Positions 28,928 to 40,234 of a DNA stretch of 64,000 nt are shown piece after piece. The position numbers and the translations under genes are program-made. Numbering within the stretch: position 1 is the stretch's first letter; each line of letters opens with the position of its first letter. The DNA comes from Limnephilus marmoratus (lineage: Eukaryota > Arthropoda > Insecta > Trichoptera > Limnephilidae): NCBI GenBank assembly GCA_917880885.1, contig OU862909.1, positions 30,564,405 to 30,628,404 on the forward strand, written 5' to 3'. A model generated the notes under the pieces. That model saw only the letters and a list, made by a program, of their open reading frames with translations, searched no databases and was not told the origin of the DNA.

Positions 28928-30163
28928 TTATTTTGTTAAAAGCGTATGGTTTCTTTTGTGATGTCTTTTCAGAGATGAAGAAGAAGCACTTTTAAAGTCA
29001 CAAGCGGCGCACAGGTATGGCTTCTCCCCCGTGTGGGTTCTCTTGTGAGTCTTTAACTTGTAGCTCGTGTGGCACATGTAGCCACACTCCTCACAGGAGA
29101 AACTCTTCATAGTCTGATGGCTCTTCATGTGGTTTTTTAAATATCCCAAACTTATTGTCCGATACGAACACTGGTCACAGGCAAAAGGTCGCTCCCCAGT
29201 ATGAACCATCATCTTGTGGTTATTCAGGGTCGCCAACTGTATAGCCCTGTACGGACACTGGTCGCAAACGTATCTCTTATCTCCTGTGTGCGTTCTAATG
29301 TGGGATATCAAAGTGCTTCGGCTTTTGGCTTTAAATTCGCACTCGTCACAAGCGTATCTCTTTTGCGTTTGATGTTTATTCCTTTTGTGTGTTTTGAGAC
29401 TAGAGTTGGTCGTACAACGGTAATGGCATTGGTCACAAAGGAATGGTTTTTCTCCCGTGTGAGTTCTTTTGTGTTCTTCTAAGTAAGTGGACTGTACGCA
29501 ACGGTATGAACACAAATCACAAGAGTACGGTTTATCTCCAGTGTGTCTTCGGACATGTCTTTTTAAGTTTGAAGAGTTGGTAGATCTGTAATCACAGAGT
29601 GTGCAAGAGTAAGGCTTAATGTTTCCATGAACAAATTTGTGATTATGTAGTGATGACTTCTGAACGCAACGGAAATCGCAAAGATCACAAGACAGAGGTT
29701 TTTCTCCGGTATGAGTGTGCATATGTTTAGTCATCTGAGATGGAAGTTTAGTCTTGAACTCACAAAAATCGCAATAGCGTATCGTACTAGTTTTATTCCG
29801 CCTTACTATAATTCTTTCAGGTTTTAATTTCAGTTTCTTGCTTTTTCCTTTCGTGAGAAGATTCTTTTTCTTATGTTTCAAAGATCTTTTTAACTTTTTC
29901 AAGTCCTCGCTATTAAGCAAATATTCGTCATCTGTTTTGATTAGACATGAAACAATGCCGTCAGAATCTTCCACTTTTACTTTGTCTAAATCAAAATCAT
30001 TTAACAATGATGAAGAGTCTTTTAATTCTGCTTCTATTAAATTAATTTTTTGAGGTTTGCAAACTGTACTTTTCTCTTTATATATTGTATCATCTTTATT
30101 GCTTCTGAAACTGAACTCAGAAAACGAGGAGTGATTGGATTCTTCTTTCAACATCAAGGAGAG
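28928..30163 (-). CDS. ZAD–C2H2 gene, exon 3 (linker and ten zinc fingers)
   Basis: Acceptor CTACAG precedes 30163; the stop codon is at 28928-28930. The first in-frame ATG is at 30154, but the ZAD exons splice in phase upstream of it, so it is internal. About 130 residues of linker include a Lys-rich patch (KKLKRSLKHKKKNLL), a likely nuclear localisation signal. Ten C2H2 fingers follow at regular spacing, many joined by TGEKP/TGDKP-type linkers, all keeping C-X2-C...H-X3/4-H. The protein ends seven residues after the last finger histidine region. Confidence 0.92.
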   Translation of the reverse strand, partial: LSLMLKEESNHSSFSEFSFRSNKDDTIYKEKSTVCKPQKINLIEAELKDSSSLLNDFDLDKVKVEDSDGIVSCLIKTDDEYLLNSEDLKKLKRSLKHKKKNLLTKGKSKKLKLKPERIIVRRNKTSTIRYCDFCEFKTKLPSQMTKHMHTHTGEKPLSCDLCDFRCVQKSSLHNHKFVHGNIKPYSCTLCDYRSTNSSNLKRHVRRHTGDKPYSCDLCSYRCVQSTYLEEHKRTHTGEKPFLCDQCHYRCTTNSSLKTHKRNKHQTQKRYACDECEFKAKSRSTLISHIRTHTGDKRYVCDQCPYRAIQLATLNNHKMMVHTGERPFACDQCSYRTISLGYLKNHMKSHQTMKSFSCEECGYMCHTSYKLKTHKRTHTGEKPYLCAACDFKSASSSSLKRHHKRNHTLLTK

Positions 30164-33100
30164 CTGTAGATTGAAAAAAAAAACATTTTAAGCTTAACAG
30201 TTAGATTGATTTGTGTTTAAAATGGTACTTGATTTCAAGTCAATATGCATTGATATTCTAAGGGCACCTGTGAGACGAGAGAGAAAAAATAAACCAAAAA
30301 CCCTGGTTTGTTTAGGTTGGAGAATTTAATGGCATTTAAATATTAGGAATATGAAGCGAATCCTGTGCATAATGGACTGTGATGATTCCATAAATATAAA
30401 TAATATAGTGCTCTTCAACCACTTCATTTGCAACATAAATTGAACAGAATCACGCTTTACATAGGTACTTATTGTTACAATTACTTAACATCGGAATGGA
30501 TTTAGATAAATTTCTACCAAGTATTATTATTCGACCTCTATAATTTTAAAGAGTGCAAACAGTTTTACAACCAAACAATTAGTAATTAAAAGTAGTGTCC
30601 AACTGAAACAGGACTTTCCTCCGAAACCGAATCTTCAGTGTCTGTCTCAGTTTCGGCCGAAACCGAAACTTTTTTAGACATGTTAAAAATCGATTGTTTA
30701 CTTTATTTGGCTTATTTTTTACACTTATTCAGACAGTTAACACGTGTTAAATTAAATAAATTAAAAAAAAAAAAAAATAATGGAAGTATGCGAAAAATTT
30801 ATATATTTTTTATATTACTTCTATAAAACAAACAAAATTTACAAAAAATAACAAAACATGTTAACTACTTCTTGGAACAAAAATTTGTCAATAATCAATA
30901 CTTACATTATAAAGGAAGGACCTCATTAATTGAATATTTTAATTTTTATTGCGTTTACAATCACAAAATTCTTTTTATATGTGTAAAAAAAAAAAATTTT
31001 ATATTACTGCTATAAAAAAAATCTAAATTAACAAACATGTTAACTACTTCTTGGAACAAACATTTGTGAATAATCAACACTTACATTATAAAGGAAGGAC
31101 CTCATTAATTCAGTATTTTGCTGATGATGGTGGGTGACATACGATCCACAAACTCACCTGAAGTCAGCCGAACGAAAAGTTCCAAGAAGTAGTTTATAAT
31201 GTAAGTGTTTATTATTGACAAATTTTTTTTCCAAAAAGAAGGTAAGATGTTTTGTTATTTTTTAGAAATTTTGGGTGAAATGCATATCCGGGCACAGTTT
31301 GGAATTTAATAAAAAGGCACTTTCTAGATGAGAAAAGTGTGGAGAAGTTGAATAAAAAAGAAATTAAGGTGCGCTCGGCAAAATTGAGGGAGATACAGCT
31401 GTTTAAAGTATCAATAATATGTCACTTCATGAACCGATACTGTCCGCCATTTGACACTAATTTGTTGGTAAGTTGGTATCCCTGACTTGATAAAAGCAAG
31501 AGCCTAGATACGATTGTAGGGGATAAATAATAAGGCGCGTAGGTACTAGAATGGAGACAAATTGCGTGAAAACGGCGCTTTAGTTTAAGGTAATATTTAG
31601 TTTATAGATTTATTCACCTTCCAAATTAAAGTGCTTATATGAATAAAGGTTTATTAACATTACAATTCTGTTTTTCAGTTACGCGCCTTATCCATGTATC
31701 CCACGAAGTCGGCTACAATCGTATCTTGTTTATCCTTGTATGAGGGATACCAATATATCAGTGACAAAATGGCCGCTGGATTGTCATAACGTCGGTTTGC
31801 GAAGTGAAATTTTATTGATTGTACACCAGAATCACAAACCATGTTACACAAACCTAGCGTAGCCGCTAAACTACTTGGAAACTGGGATGTTTTTTTGCCG
31901 TGATGCGAGTAGGCGCTACGAAGGGGGCACTTTCTTTTCTATCACAAACCATGTTACACAAACCTAGCGTAGCCGCTAAACTACTTGAAAACTGGGATGT
32001 TTTTTTGCCGTGACGCAAGTAGGCGTTACGAAGGGGGCACTTTTTTTTCTATCACAAACCATGTTACACAAACCTAGCGTATTTGATGTTTTAAATAATT
32101 TATAAATAAAGATTATTAAAAAACATTACAGCTTATTATTTATTCATTATTATTCATTATTTTTACAAAAAAAAATTTTTAGGGGTATTTTCAAGTAATT
32201 TGCCGGTTTCTAGGGGTTTTTGAGTTTAGTTTAGGGATAAATATTTTTGGGAGTTGGCAACACTGACTTTCTTTTCTTAGGTTAGTATGACTGGTTTATT
32301 TAAAAAAAAAAAAAAAAATACATACAGTCGAATTGAGAACCTCCTCCTTTTTGAAGTCGTTTAATAAAATGGCGGGCGTACTGACAGAATCGGTTTGTGA
32401 AGTGAAATTTTACTTAACGTAATTGAAAATTAATTACTTATTAAATTTTTTTTTTTATTGCTTTCCGCACTTTTTTTCACCTTCTAGATTAATGTTCTCA
32501 ACTTAAAACGCGCTGAAAACATGGTTTTTTGCCAAAAAAAAGCTGTGCCCGGATCTGCATTCCTCCCGAAATTTTGTTTGTTTTATAGAAGTACTTAATA
32601 TAAAAAAAAATATTTTTTCACATACTTCAATTATTGTTTTTTATTTATTTAATTTAACATGTTTTAACTGTCTGAATAAATGTAAAAATAAGCCAAATAA
32701 CAGTAAGCAATCGATTTTTAACATGTCTAAAAAGCTTCAGTTTCGGTTTCGGCAGATTTTCTGCCAAAACCGAAACTGATGCCGAAACTAGATTTTTTTG
32801 CCGAAACCTGCCGAAACCGAACCTTCGGTCGGTCACTAATTAAAAGGTTAAAGAAATGCCGTACCATATCTTTCTGAAAACACATTTTGTACTTTTGCAG
32901 CGTGTTTTGGGCCTCTTCACACTTCTTTTTGAATAATGAGGCATTTTTAGCTTCAACTATACAAGCCCGGCAAATCATCTCTGATAAACCATCATTTGGT
33001 TTAATCTAAAACAAAATAAATGTATTAATTTACATCCATACTGATAGAACATTAAAATTTACACAAATTTACCAAATAGGTTGTGATATCCAATCTTAGG

Positions 33101-36100
33101 TGGCTGCCTCATGGATCGGTATGAAATCAACAATCAACTCGTGCAGCGCAAATATGTAGTGTTCCCGAATGTCTCACTGCATGGATTCACATCGGTCAAC
33201 AGATGTCCGTGTATTTGTAGGCAGTAAATTGTCAGTAATGCAGATTTCTATTTTACTGCCCTGAATTTGGCATTTCGTCGAGTGAATGCAAATTGTGGAA
33301 TTTTGCATTTATTCACAATGTTGAAGTACATAACACCGTAAATACCACTCCCACACAGCATCCACACTTGTAGAATTAATTCTGTATGATTAAGATTTCT
33401 TATTTTAAAAATGTTTCTACACTGTGAAGCACACAAAATACCACAAGTTTTATTTTTTTAGGTTGTACTATGTTCATTGTAGATAAGAATAAAAAAAAAT
33501 TACAAAAAGTTAGAAAAAATTTTAAAATGGATTTTATTTATTGAAGCAAGTAAAATGCCATGAATTTTATTTTTGTATGTGATTCTATGCTATTTGTAGA
33601 TATGAATAAAAAAAAATTTTACTTCATTAACACTGTACCTTCCAGAGATATTGCGTTTTTGTAAAGTACCTTTTCCGTCCCAAAAATTACTTAAAAAAAT
33701 ACTTTTGGTAATTTTTTAAAGTCAAGTAGATAAATGTAAAGGGTTTATTTATTTTTTTCTGCAATCAGCATAGTTTTCTTGATAATATTGCAAATTTTCA
33801 TTGCATTTGCACTATAAATGACAAAGATACAATTTTTTTTCATTGAAGGTACAAGCTCTTCCGGAGTGCTCGGAATATGTAAAAACGCTTATTTTGCCCA
33901 AACTTCGGGAGGAATGCAGATCCGGGCACCGTCTGGAAATTTAATAAAAAGGCACTTTCTAGATGAGAAAAGTGTGGAAAAGCAGAATAAAACAAAAATT
34001 AAGGCGCGCTCGGCAAAATTGAGGGAGATACAACCGTTCAAAGTATTTAAAATTTCACTTTACAAACTGATATTGACAGTTCGCCCGCGTCCACCCGCCA
34101 TTTTTTTATAACCTAATACGCTAAACATGGTTTGTGATAGAAAAGAAAGTGCCCCCTTCGTAGCGCCTGCTCGCGTCACGGCAAAAAAACATCCCAGTTT
34201 TCAAGTGGTTTAGCGGCTACGCTAGGTTTGTGTAATATGGTTTGTGATTTTGGCGTACTATTAATTCTGTATTAGGTCTGGGATCCAACATAAGCAATGA
34301 AAACATGGCGAACGAACTGTCAATATCAGTTCGCGAAGTGAATTTTTAAATACTTTGAACGGTTGTATCTCCCTTAATTTTGCCGAGCGCGCCTTAATTT
34401 ATTTTTTATTCATCTTCTCCACACTTTTCTCATCTAGAAAGTGCCTTTTTATTAAATTTCCAGACGGTGCCCGGATCTGCATTTCACCCCAAACTTCAAC
34501 TGCCCATAAAAAAAAACGAGTTGAGGTAGGAAGGTAAAATTTGGTATATTTTCTTATCTATGGAAGGATTAAAAATTTTAAGTTTCATCAAAATCTGAGA
34601 TGGTGGGTGACATGGCCTGGATGATTTGGTGCGGATTGACCCAGTTACTAATTGAGAAGAATGCGTTATGTATATTACAGAATTTTTTCCAATTAGAAAT
34701 AATACAATATTAATAATACAGAAATAAAAATAAGAAATTATTTTTTAAATATTTATATTGAGGGAACAGTAGGATTTATAGGTCCAATTAGGAGTTCCAC
34801 AAAGCCGAACCCTCTGATATGAAAATATCTGGAGTCGGTGAATTATTTTCCCATTTGGTCTCCGGTAGGTTGACATGTTGTTCTTATATTGTTTTGTATT
34901 TATTATACTTATATAGTGCAATTGCATAGCGTGAATTGACTAGATGGTCATTTGAGGAAGTGTGTGAAAGGGTTTAGTTTTGGATGAAATGCAGATCCCG
35001 CCAAATGTGGAGGATTTTAATAAAAATGCACTTTCTAGATGGGAAAAGTGTGGAAAAGTTGAATAAAAAAGAAATTAAGGCGCGCTCGGCAAAATTGAGG
35101 GAGATACAGCCGTTTAAAGAATGTATGAAATAACACTTCATGAACCAATACTGTCAGCCATTTTGTTACCATAATGTTGGTATCTCAGACTTGCTATAAA
35201 CGAAGGTTGATACGATTGTAGCCAACTTCGTGTGATATACATATAATACGGTGCGTAATTATGAAATACAGAATTAATAATGGTCACAAACCATGTTACA
35301 CAAACCTGGCGTAGCCGCTAAACTACTTGAAAACTGGGATGTTTTTCTTGCGTTGACGCGAGTAGGCGTTATAAAGGGGCACAGACCATGTTACATAAAC
35401 CATGTTACACAAACCTAGCGTAGCCGCTAAACTATTTGAAAACTGGGATGTTTTTCTTGCGTTGACGCGAGTAGGCGTTATAAAGGGGCACAAACCATGT
35501 TTAGCGTAGTTTTAGGTTAGGTTACTTTAATTTGGAAGGTGATAAACAGTTTAAAAAATCGTTGAAAAAAAGTCCGCTAGACAAATTTCATAATTACGCG
35601 CCTCATCTATCACATGAAGTCGGCTACAATCGTATCTACGTCGCTTGAAGATGGTGCAACAGATGAGGATGATTACGAGTGCTACCAACTTTAAGGTAAT
35701 AATTTAGTTTACAAAATGGCTGACAGTATCGGTTCATGAACTGTCATTTCATACATTCTTTAAACGGCTGTATCTCCCTCAATTTTACCGAGCGCGCCTT
35801 AATTTCTTTTTCATTCAACTTTTCCACACTTTTCTCATCTAGAAAGTGCATTTTTATTAAAATCCTCCACATTTGGCGGGATCTGCATTCCTCCCTTAGT
35901 TTTTCCTGTGGGGAAAATTTAACCTGGACATTTAATATACTGTACATTAGGTTCCCTTCTCGGGTCAAATTACCTCAATTGAACAGAAATCCATAATGAT
36001 CTCGTTAACATTCATAGCATCATCTTCGTATCGCTGGAAAACGGATGACATTTGTGCATCTTTAGCCAAACATGTTCTGCAAACATCGTTTATCTTTCTT

Positions 36101-36132
36101 TCATTGAAAATGGTATCAACTTCGAATTCCAT
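28928..36132 (-). CDS. ZAD–C2H2 zinc-finger protein gene, three coding exons (~511 aa)
   Basis: Probable nuclear DNA-binding transcription regulator of the insect ZAD zinc-finger family. Coding exons are 36132-35974 (53 codons), 33005-32865 (47 codons) and 30163-28928 (411 codons plus stop); all junctions are phase 0 with GT–AG sites. Exons 1 and 2 each encode half of the ZAD, a zinc-coordinating dimerisation domain: CRTC in exon 1, then CRACIVEAKNASLFKKKCEE in exon 2. Exon 3 gives an acidic and lysine-rich linker and ten C2H2 fingers. Intron 1 (2.97 kb) holds two foldback elements; intron 2 (2.70 kb) holds a hAT-like element with a third one nested in it. The frame is intact throughout, so I expect a working gene. 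Confidence 0.88.
31835..32085 (+). repeat. 110-bp unit, two to three tandem copies in E1
   Basis: ATCACAAACCATGTTACACA starts near 31831, 31940 and 32050. The units match the 7.1-7.6 kb array with few differences. The last copy is cut by a fragment of the element seen at 36358-37415. Confidence 0.88.
32081..32265 (-). mobile_element. Fragment of the 36358-type hAT-like element
   Basis: Reverse complement of about 36358-36505; it ends GGCAACACTG at 32265. The array word ACTTTCTTTTCT resumes immediately after it, so the fragment inserted into the 110-bp array. The other end is missing. Confidence 0.65.
32865..33005 (-). CDS. ZAD–C2H2 gene, exon 2 (second half of ZAD)
   Basis: Acceptor TTTTAG before 33005; donor ATG|GTACGG after 32865. 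The 47 codons start IKPNDGLSEMICRACIVEAK, the typical second half of a ZAD with its CxxC pair. A hAT-like element ends 26 bases from the donor, inside intron 2 (32838). The donor is less standard (GTACGG), so this boundary is the least certain of the gene, although the phase fits. Confidence 0.82.
33010..33896. other. Intron 1 sequence of the ZAD gene
   Basis: AT-rich with no conserved frame. A short frame at 33248-33436 has no recognisable motif. It contains a loose internal repetition (near 33440-33500 and 33540-33615, TATGTGATTCTATGCTATTT type). Confidence 0.4.
33907..34487. mobile_element. Foldback element E2 in intron 1 of the ZAD gene (581 bp)
   Basis: Perfect 10-bp direct duplication CCCAAACTTC at 33897-33906 and 34488-34497 (9 bp if one terminal C belongs to the element). 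Arms of about 170 bases run from GGGAGGAATGCAGATCCGGG inward and return at the right end; AGTTCGCGAAGTGA-type and GAGCGCGCCTTAATT-type words are inverted. The loop is one 110-bp unit in reverse orientation (34120-34255). This is the most compact member of the group and shows its basic plan. Confidence 0.87.
34982..35894. mobile_element. Foldback element E3 in intron 1 of the ZAD gene (913 bp)
   Basis: Direct flanks TTTAGTTTT (34973-34981) and CTTAGTTTT (35895-35903), 8 of 9 matching. Inverted arms of about 200-280 bases start GGATGAAATGCAGATCCCGC and match those of E1 and E2. The loop holds two 110-bp units in forward orientation (35285-35500) separated by a short repeat of the CCATGTTACA word. 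It ends only 79 bases from exon 1. Confidence 0.83.
35974..36132 (-). CDS. ZAD–C2H2 gene, exon 1 (start and first half of ZAD)
   Basis: ATG at 36132-36130, 53 codons, donor GAG|GTAATT at 35974/35973. The peptide MEFEVDTIFNERK leads into VCRTCLAKDAQMSSVF, the first CxxC pair of a ZAD, ending near CSIE. Its first in-frame methionine was chosen; an upstream GTG is not used. The promoter and 5' leader should lie between 36133 and the hAT-like element starting at 36358. Confidence 0.85.
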
Positions 36133-36357
36133 TTTAATTATACCCACCAGAAGTGGCGACAGTGGGGATTTAGGTTTTTAAATTATTCTAATATAAGTAA
36201 TGAGGAATTTCATACACTGAGAAATTTGAGCAAATAACTAGGACTAAACTAAGCCAAATAACATCTTCTGGTAATGTAAATGTAAACCGCTGACTTGCAG
36301 CTTGCAGCCATAGATACACAACTTGCAGCTGTCAATTGTCAAATGAATACAAACAAA

Positions 36358-37415
36358 CAGTGTTGCCAACTCTCAAAAATATTTATCCCTAAACTAAACT
36401 AAAAAAAAAAATGTAAAAATAATGAATAATAATTAATAAATGGTATGCTGTAATGTTTTTTAATAATCTTTATTTATAAATTATTTAAAACATCAAATAT
36501 TGCATCATTTTCTTGAGAAGAATCAGATTTTTTTTAAATCATACATGTTTATTAACATTGAATAAGCTTAACATTTCAGAAGATGGATTAAATATAGTGC
36601 GAGATCCACCATTCCGATTTAATGTGAACCGAACATCATCATATTTTGAAGCATTTCAATGGAGAGTCTATTCCGCAGCTTATTTTAGTAGTCAACAAAT
36701 AAAATTGTGAAGTGTGTGAGTGTTCCGTGTATACGGTGCATCGATATATTAACTATAGATTAGCCCTTCCATACCCAATTCCAATCACAAAGTGACACAC
36801 CACCTACGAGAAATTTCATAATACAACTACCCATCGAATTCCGTTGCATCTCTTGCATGACGTAATTGTTTTACTAGGAAGAAATTAAACATTTTTTATC
36901 AAATGTTACTTTTCTCGAAACGCTGCCTCGAATTCATATGTTATGTACATATTTTTTAGATATTTATATAACTTATTAAATTGTTAATAATATAGTCCGC
37001 GATAGCCCATACCTAAAATATTTCTAACTGCCTGAAATTTGTGTTTTAAAAATGATCTTCGCAAAGTTAGTAATTCCGTTACCGCGAACTTACTGGAAAA
37101 CAAATTGGCTCCACGCAGACCAACTAAAGGTACAAACCAATGCTTCTTGCGATCTTTTGACTGCGAGATAAAGGACTTTCTTTTTGATAAATGTTTTCGT
37201 AAACCAATATTTTTGGTTCCGGTGTCATTTTTGAGACCTTCACGCCCTATCTAGATATACCTGATCAAATATACGGTCTAATAAAAGTTTTAAAAAATAT
37301 ATGGAATCACAAAACCCCCAAAAATACCCCTAAACATATTAAACCCCTAAAAAAATCCCATCCCACTTATTTTCCCCCTAAATCTGGGGGGAAAACCCCT
37401 ATGTTGGCAACCCTG
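36358..37415. mobile_element. hAT-like element upstream of the ZAD gene (1058 bp)
   Basis: Ends CAGTGTTGCCAAC and, as reverse complement of the right, CAGGGTTGCCAACATAGGGG. Flanks CAAACAAA (36350-36357) and AAAACAAA (37416-37423) match at 7 of 8. A frame of about 60 codons at 36513-36710 is unrecognised. Part of the element's left side recurs inverted in E1 (32081-32265). It lies within 230 bases of the gene's start codon, so it could affect its promoter. Confidence 0.75.
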
Positions 37416-37423
37416 AAAACAAA

Positions 37424-38208
37424 TAACATGAAAATATTGTCTATGATATTTATTGTTTATGGGCTTCAGTGTTACCAGGTGCGTAGTTTTTATGAGTCAT
37501 AAGGTATATAATGTTGTTATTAGAAATAAAACAATAATTTTTAAAATGTTAAAATTTTTAATACAAACATAAAAATCGCTCATCTTACATTACATTAAAT
37601 TTTACCATATCATGTTACTGACACACATGCTCTTATTAAGCCAGCTTATGAGCATGCTCATCAACTGTACACATTTGCTCGTAAATGAGCAGGCTTGGTT
37701 TGATTATTTATCATGATTGAATCAGCATGCTCAAAGTCAACAATTGAACACACATGCTCTTTAATGAGCATGCTCATGTCAACTAAATGTCAAATGGAGT
37801 CTGTTATATTCGCCCAGAACTAAACAAAATAATCTTATTGCGAATCTTCTGAAAGAAAAAAAAACCTTTGATTTGGGTCCAAAATGTCAACAAATCCGAC
37901 GATTACTACGTAATAAAAAATAAATGCTAATTTCCATGTCGTTTCATTTTGAAGGTAAAGGAACTTTTGGGGAATTCGGAAATGTATTGTGGGTATTAGT
38001 GACCTTGTTTTCCAGATACATTCGTGTTCATATTAGTGACCTTGTTTTCCAGATACATTCGTGATTCCCATATAAAATCACGAAAAACAAGATTTTTTCG
38101 TCTTCCTAGCGGGGTTATTTTTGCAAAGAATATGCAGGCACGAATTGAGATTGAATCGCAATGAGCATGCTCACAAGCCAGCCTGTTCTTGCTTAGAGGC
38201 ATTACCTT
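37424..38208. repeat. Noncoding stretch with GAGCATGCTC palindromes and a 43-bp duplication
   Basis: The palindrome GAGCATGCTC occurs near 37649 and 37764 and again near 38163, with partial forms at 37672 and 37730. At 37999-38071 the sequence GTGACCTTGTTTTCCAGATA is in a direct duplication of about 43 bases. No gene recognised. Confidence 0.55.
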
Positions 38209-39850
38209 CAGGCGCGGATCCAGCCCTAAAAAAAGATTGTGGGCACAGCCACCCGAAAATCGGCCAAGTGCTAATCGGAGTACGAACTCATTCATGAACA
38301 ATCATGACTCATGAACAACTATTGAATTTGATTATTTCCTTTTTTCTGCGCGTCAGGACTTTGACCTTAGGAATGGAAATAATCATCGAGTGATCTGTAT
38401 TTTTGTAAGAAAAAAATTATGTTAGGGTACAAATCTCGGTCGCATGCTTCAATGAGATGAGCTACCATGTCTGGTATGGCCGAATTGTTTTCATATTTTC
38501 TTTTTCATTTGGTCATTCAGAGTCGGTGTTCATTTATAACAGTTGATTCACTATCATTAATGAATAGACGGTACATCTGGACCACTTTTTTCACTTTCAA
38601 TGTCTCGATATCCATTATCTCTAACATTTGGTTTAGGTAGAAAAACTTCCAAATAAAATAGGTCCACCGGAGAGAATCTCTCTTTCAAATCATTAATAAT
38701 GGAATCAAATTCGTTAAATAAATAAATAGAGGTTTGTAAATTGATTTCCGAAAGTACTCTTCCACCGATTTCGCCTAATAATTGGACCTGTTCGTTTGCC
38801 TTGGAACTGAACGTGGGGATTTTAATATAACATCCAACTGTTTTGCTTACTCTGCCGCCTCTGAAAATAATTGCATGAATAGGTACAGACTCTGCGTTTT
38901 GGCGGTTCTATCATAGGAAATACTTTCATGACATCATTCACCGCATCGGTTGCTCTTTTGATGTCAACCGATGCAGTTTTCAGGAATCGGCTCAACGAAA
39001 TTGTAGTTCCTAAAATTAAAAAAAAAAGTTTTATAACCCTCCTTAAAGAAAAAAAAACTTCCATTTAAGTCGTTTTTAAATGTTTTGTTTTCTAGAATGT
39101 CGCGTAGGCATATCGATGATATTATAAAATCAGAGCTATGTAGTGTTTGCCAGAGACAGTGAGCGTCACTTGAAGTTTATTATCTTGCCATGTCCATATT
39201 CTCTCCAGTACAATTTTAACTATATTATCACCCTGAGTTTGTAAATGGCTGTTGTGTCTTTCAACCCATCGTTTCTCGCATTTACTTTGAATTGCCGTAC
39301 CATCAAGTTTCTCTGGGAATACTCAATGGTGTTTTGCAAAATCGTTAGCAAATGATACCTTTTTTTTCATTGTCCCAGTTGTTTCTACACGAAGCGACGT
39401 TTGATGACTTGGCCATAAATATACCAAACCACCCACGACTTGGCCAAGGAGTTATTTAGATATGATTGCTAATTGCTACAAAGACAACGTACTGCATGAA
39501 TGGCTTTTATAAAGAGTTCCTCAACAGCACCTTTTGCGTCAGATGCCATTACTGAACAGCTGTCAGTTCCTATCCCTACACAAAAGATCCCTACACGTTA
39601 GATCTATACCAAATTTGAAGCAAACATTTTCCACGATTTTCGCTAATGCGGTGCCTGTTAACCGTAATCATTTTGTGTCGTCTAAGGTCTCTTTAGAAAT
39701 CTCTTTCTTCACATTGAAGCATTTTCAGCATTTCATAAGCATCAGCAGAAGCATATAAAATCTTCCTTAATAAAACCATCCTTAAAATATCTGAATGATA
39801 GACTCATCTGTTCGGTATGAGAAATATCTGTAGTCTCGTCAAAAAGAATA
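38209..39850 (-). mobile_element. Decayed hAT-type transposon
   Basis: Position 38209 starts CAGGCGCGGATCCAGCCC, a typical hAT terminus. The minus strand further right encodes broken pieces of a ZMYM1/DUF4371-like hAT transposase. The opposite terminus was not found. Confidence 0.6.
38560..39850 (-). pseudogene. hAT (ZMYM1/DUF4371-like) transposase pseudogene
   Basis: Readable pieces in the expected order on the minus strand: FAILFDETTDISHTEQMSLS near 39830 (catalytic-region DETTD motif), ASDAKGAVEELFIKAIHAVR near 39540, KRWVERHNSHLQTQ near 39265, ISLSRFLKTASVDIKRATDA near 39000 and INLQTSIYLFNEFDSIINDL near 38740 (dimerisation region). They lie in different frames with many stops between them. 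Family role: cut-and-paste transposase, or its domesticated relatives. This copy is dead. Confidence 0.75.
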
Positions 39851-40234
39851 GCGAAAAATTAGCTTTTTGGAAAACAGCAAAAGAAAAAAGAAAAAAAAAA
39901 GAAAATTGTATGGAACATATAAACGAGAGCTCGAGGTGACTGCCACAAAGAAGAAAGCAACTAAGCAACAACATTTTTTGGTTATTACATACTGGTAAGT
40001 TTTACTGCTAAAATATAATAATATTACATATAGATAGGTATAAAATACATAAACTAAACCTAGACTTTTCATAAAGAACTGGTCATAAGTAGGTATTATA
40101 TATTTTTAGCTACCAATGGAAACATCAAGCAAGTCAGCAACACTATAGCAAGGCCCAATGCCCTATTTTGAACTTCTTCAGTGTTTAAATTGAACAATTT
40201 CCTTAAAAACGTAAACTTATTATAAACATTGTCT
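39851..40234. other. No gene recognised
   Basis: A purine-rich run (39885-39905) and AT-rich sequence between the hAT remnant and the zinc-finger pseudogene. The frame at 39839-40072 is unremarkable. Confidence 0.4.

Larger units (their letters stand above)
31274..32567. mobile_element. Foldback element E1, nested in the intron-2 hAT element
   Basis: Flanked by GAAATTTTG (31265-31273 and 32568-32576), a 9-bp duplication. The ends read GGTGAAATGCATATCCGGGC and, as reverse complement of the right, GGGAGGAATGCAGATCCGGG. Inside are an inverted partial arm (about 31675-31815), two to three copies of the 110-bp unit (31835-32085) and a fragment of another inverted-repeat element (32081-32265). Long arms with a 9-bp duplication fit foldback or Mutator-like elements. 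Confidence 0.82.
30593..32838. mobile_element. hAT-like element in intron 2 of the ZAD gene
   Basis: Perfect 8-bp target duplication ATTAAAAG at 30585-30592 and 32839-32846. The ends begin TAGTGTCCAACTGAAAC and, as reverse complement of the right end, TAGTGACCGACCGAAGG. Inner GTTTCGGCCGAAACCGAAAC-type words and ATCGATTGTTTACTTTATT form about 170-bp inverted arms (30600-30765 and 32640-32830). No transposase. It contains a direct repeat (about 30855-30945 and 31035-31115) and the nested foldback element E1. Confidence 0.85.

Noticed and set aside
32727..32978. 83-aa minus-strand ORF as a stand-alone gene
   Set aside because: Its first part is exon 2 of the ZAD gene; the rest is read-through into the adjacent hAT-like element beyond the splice donor.
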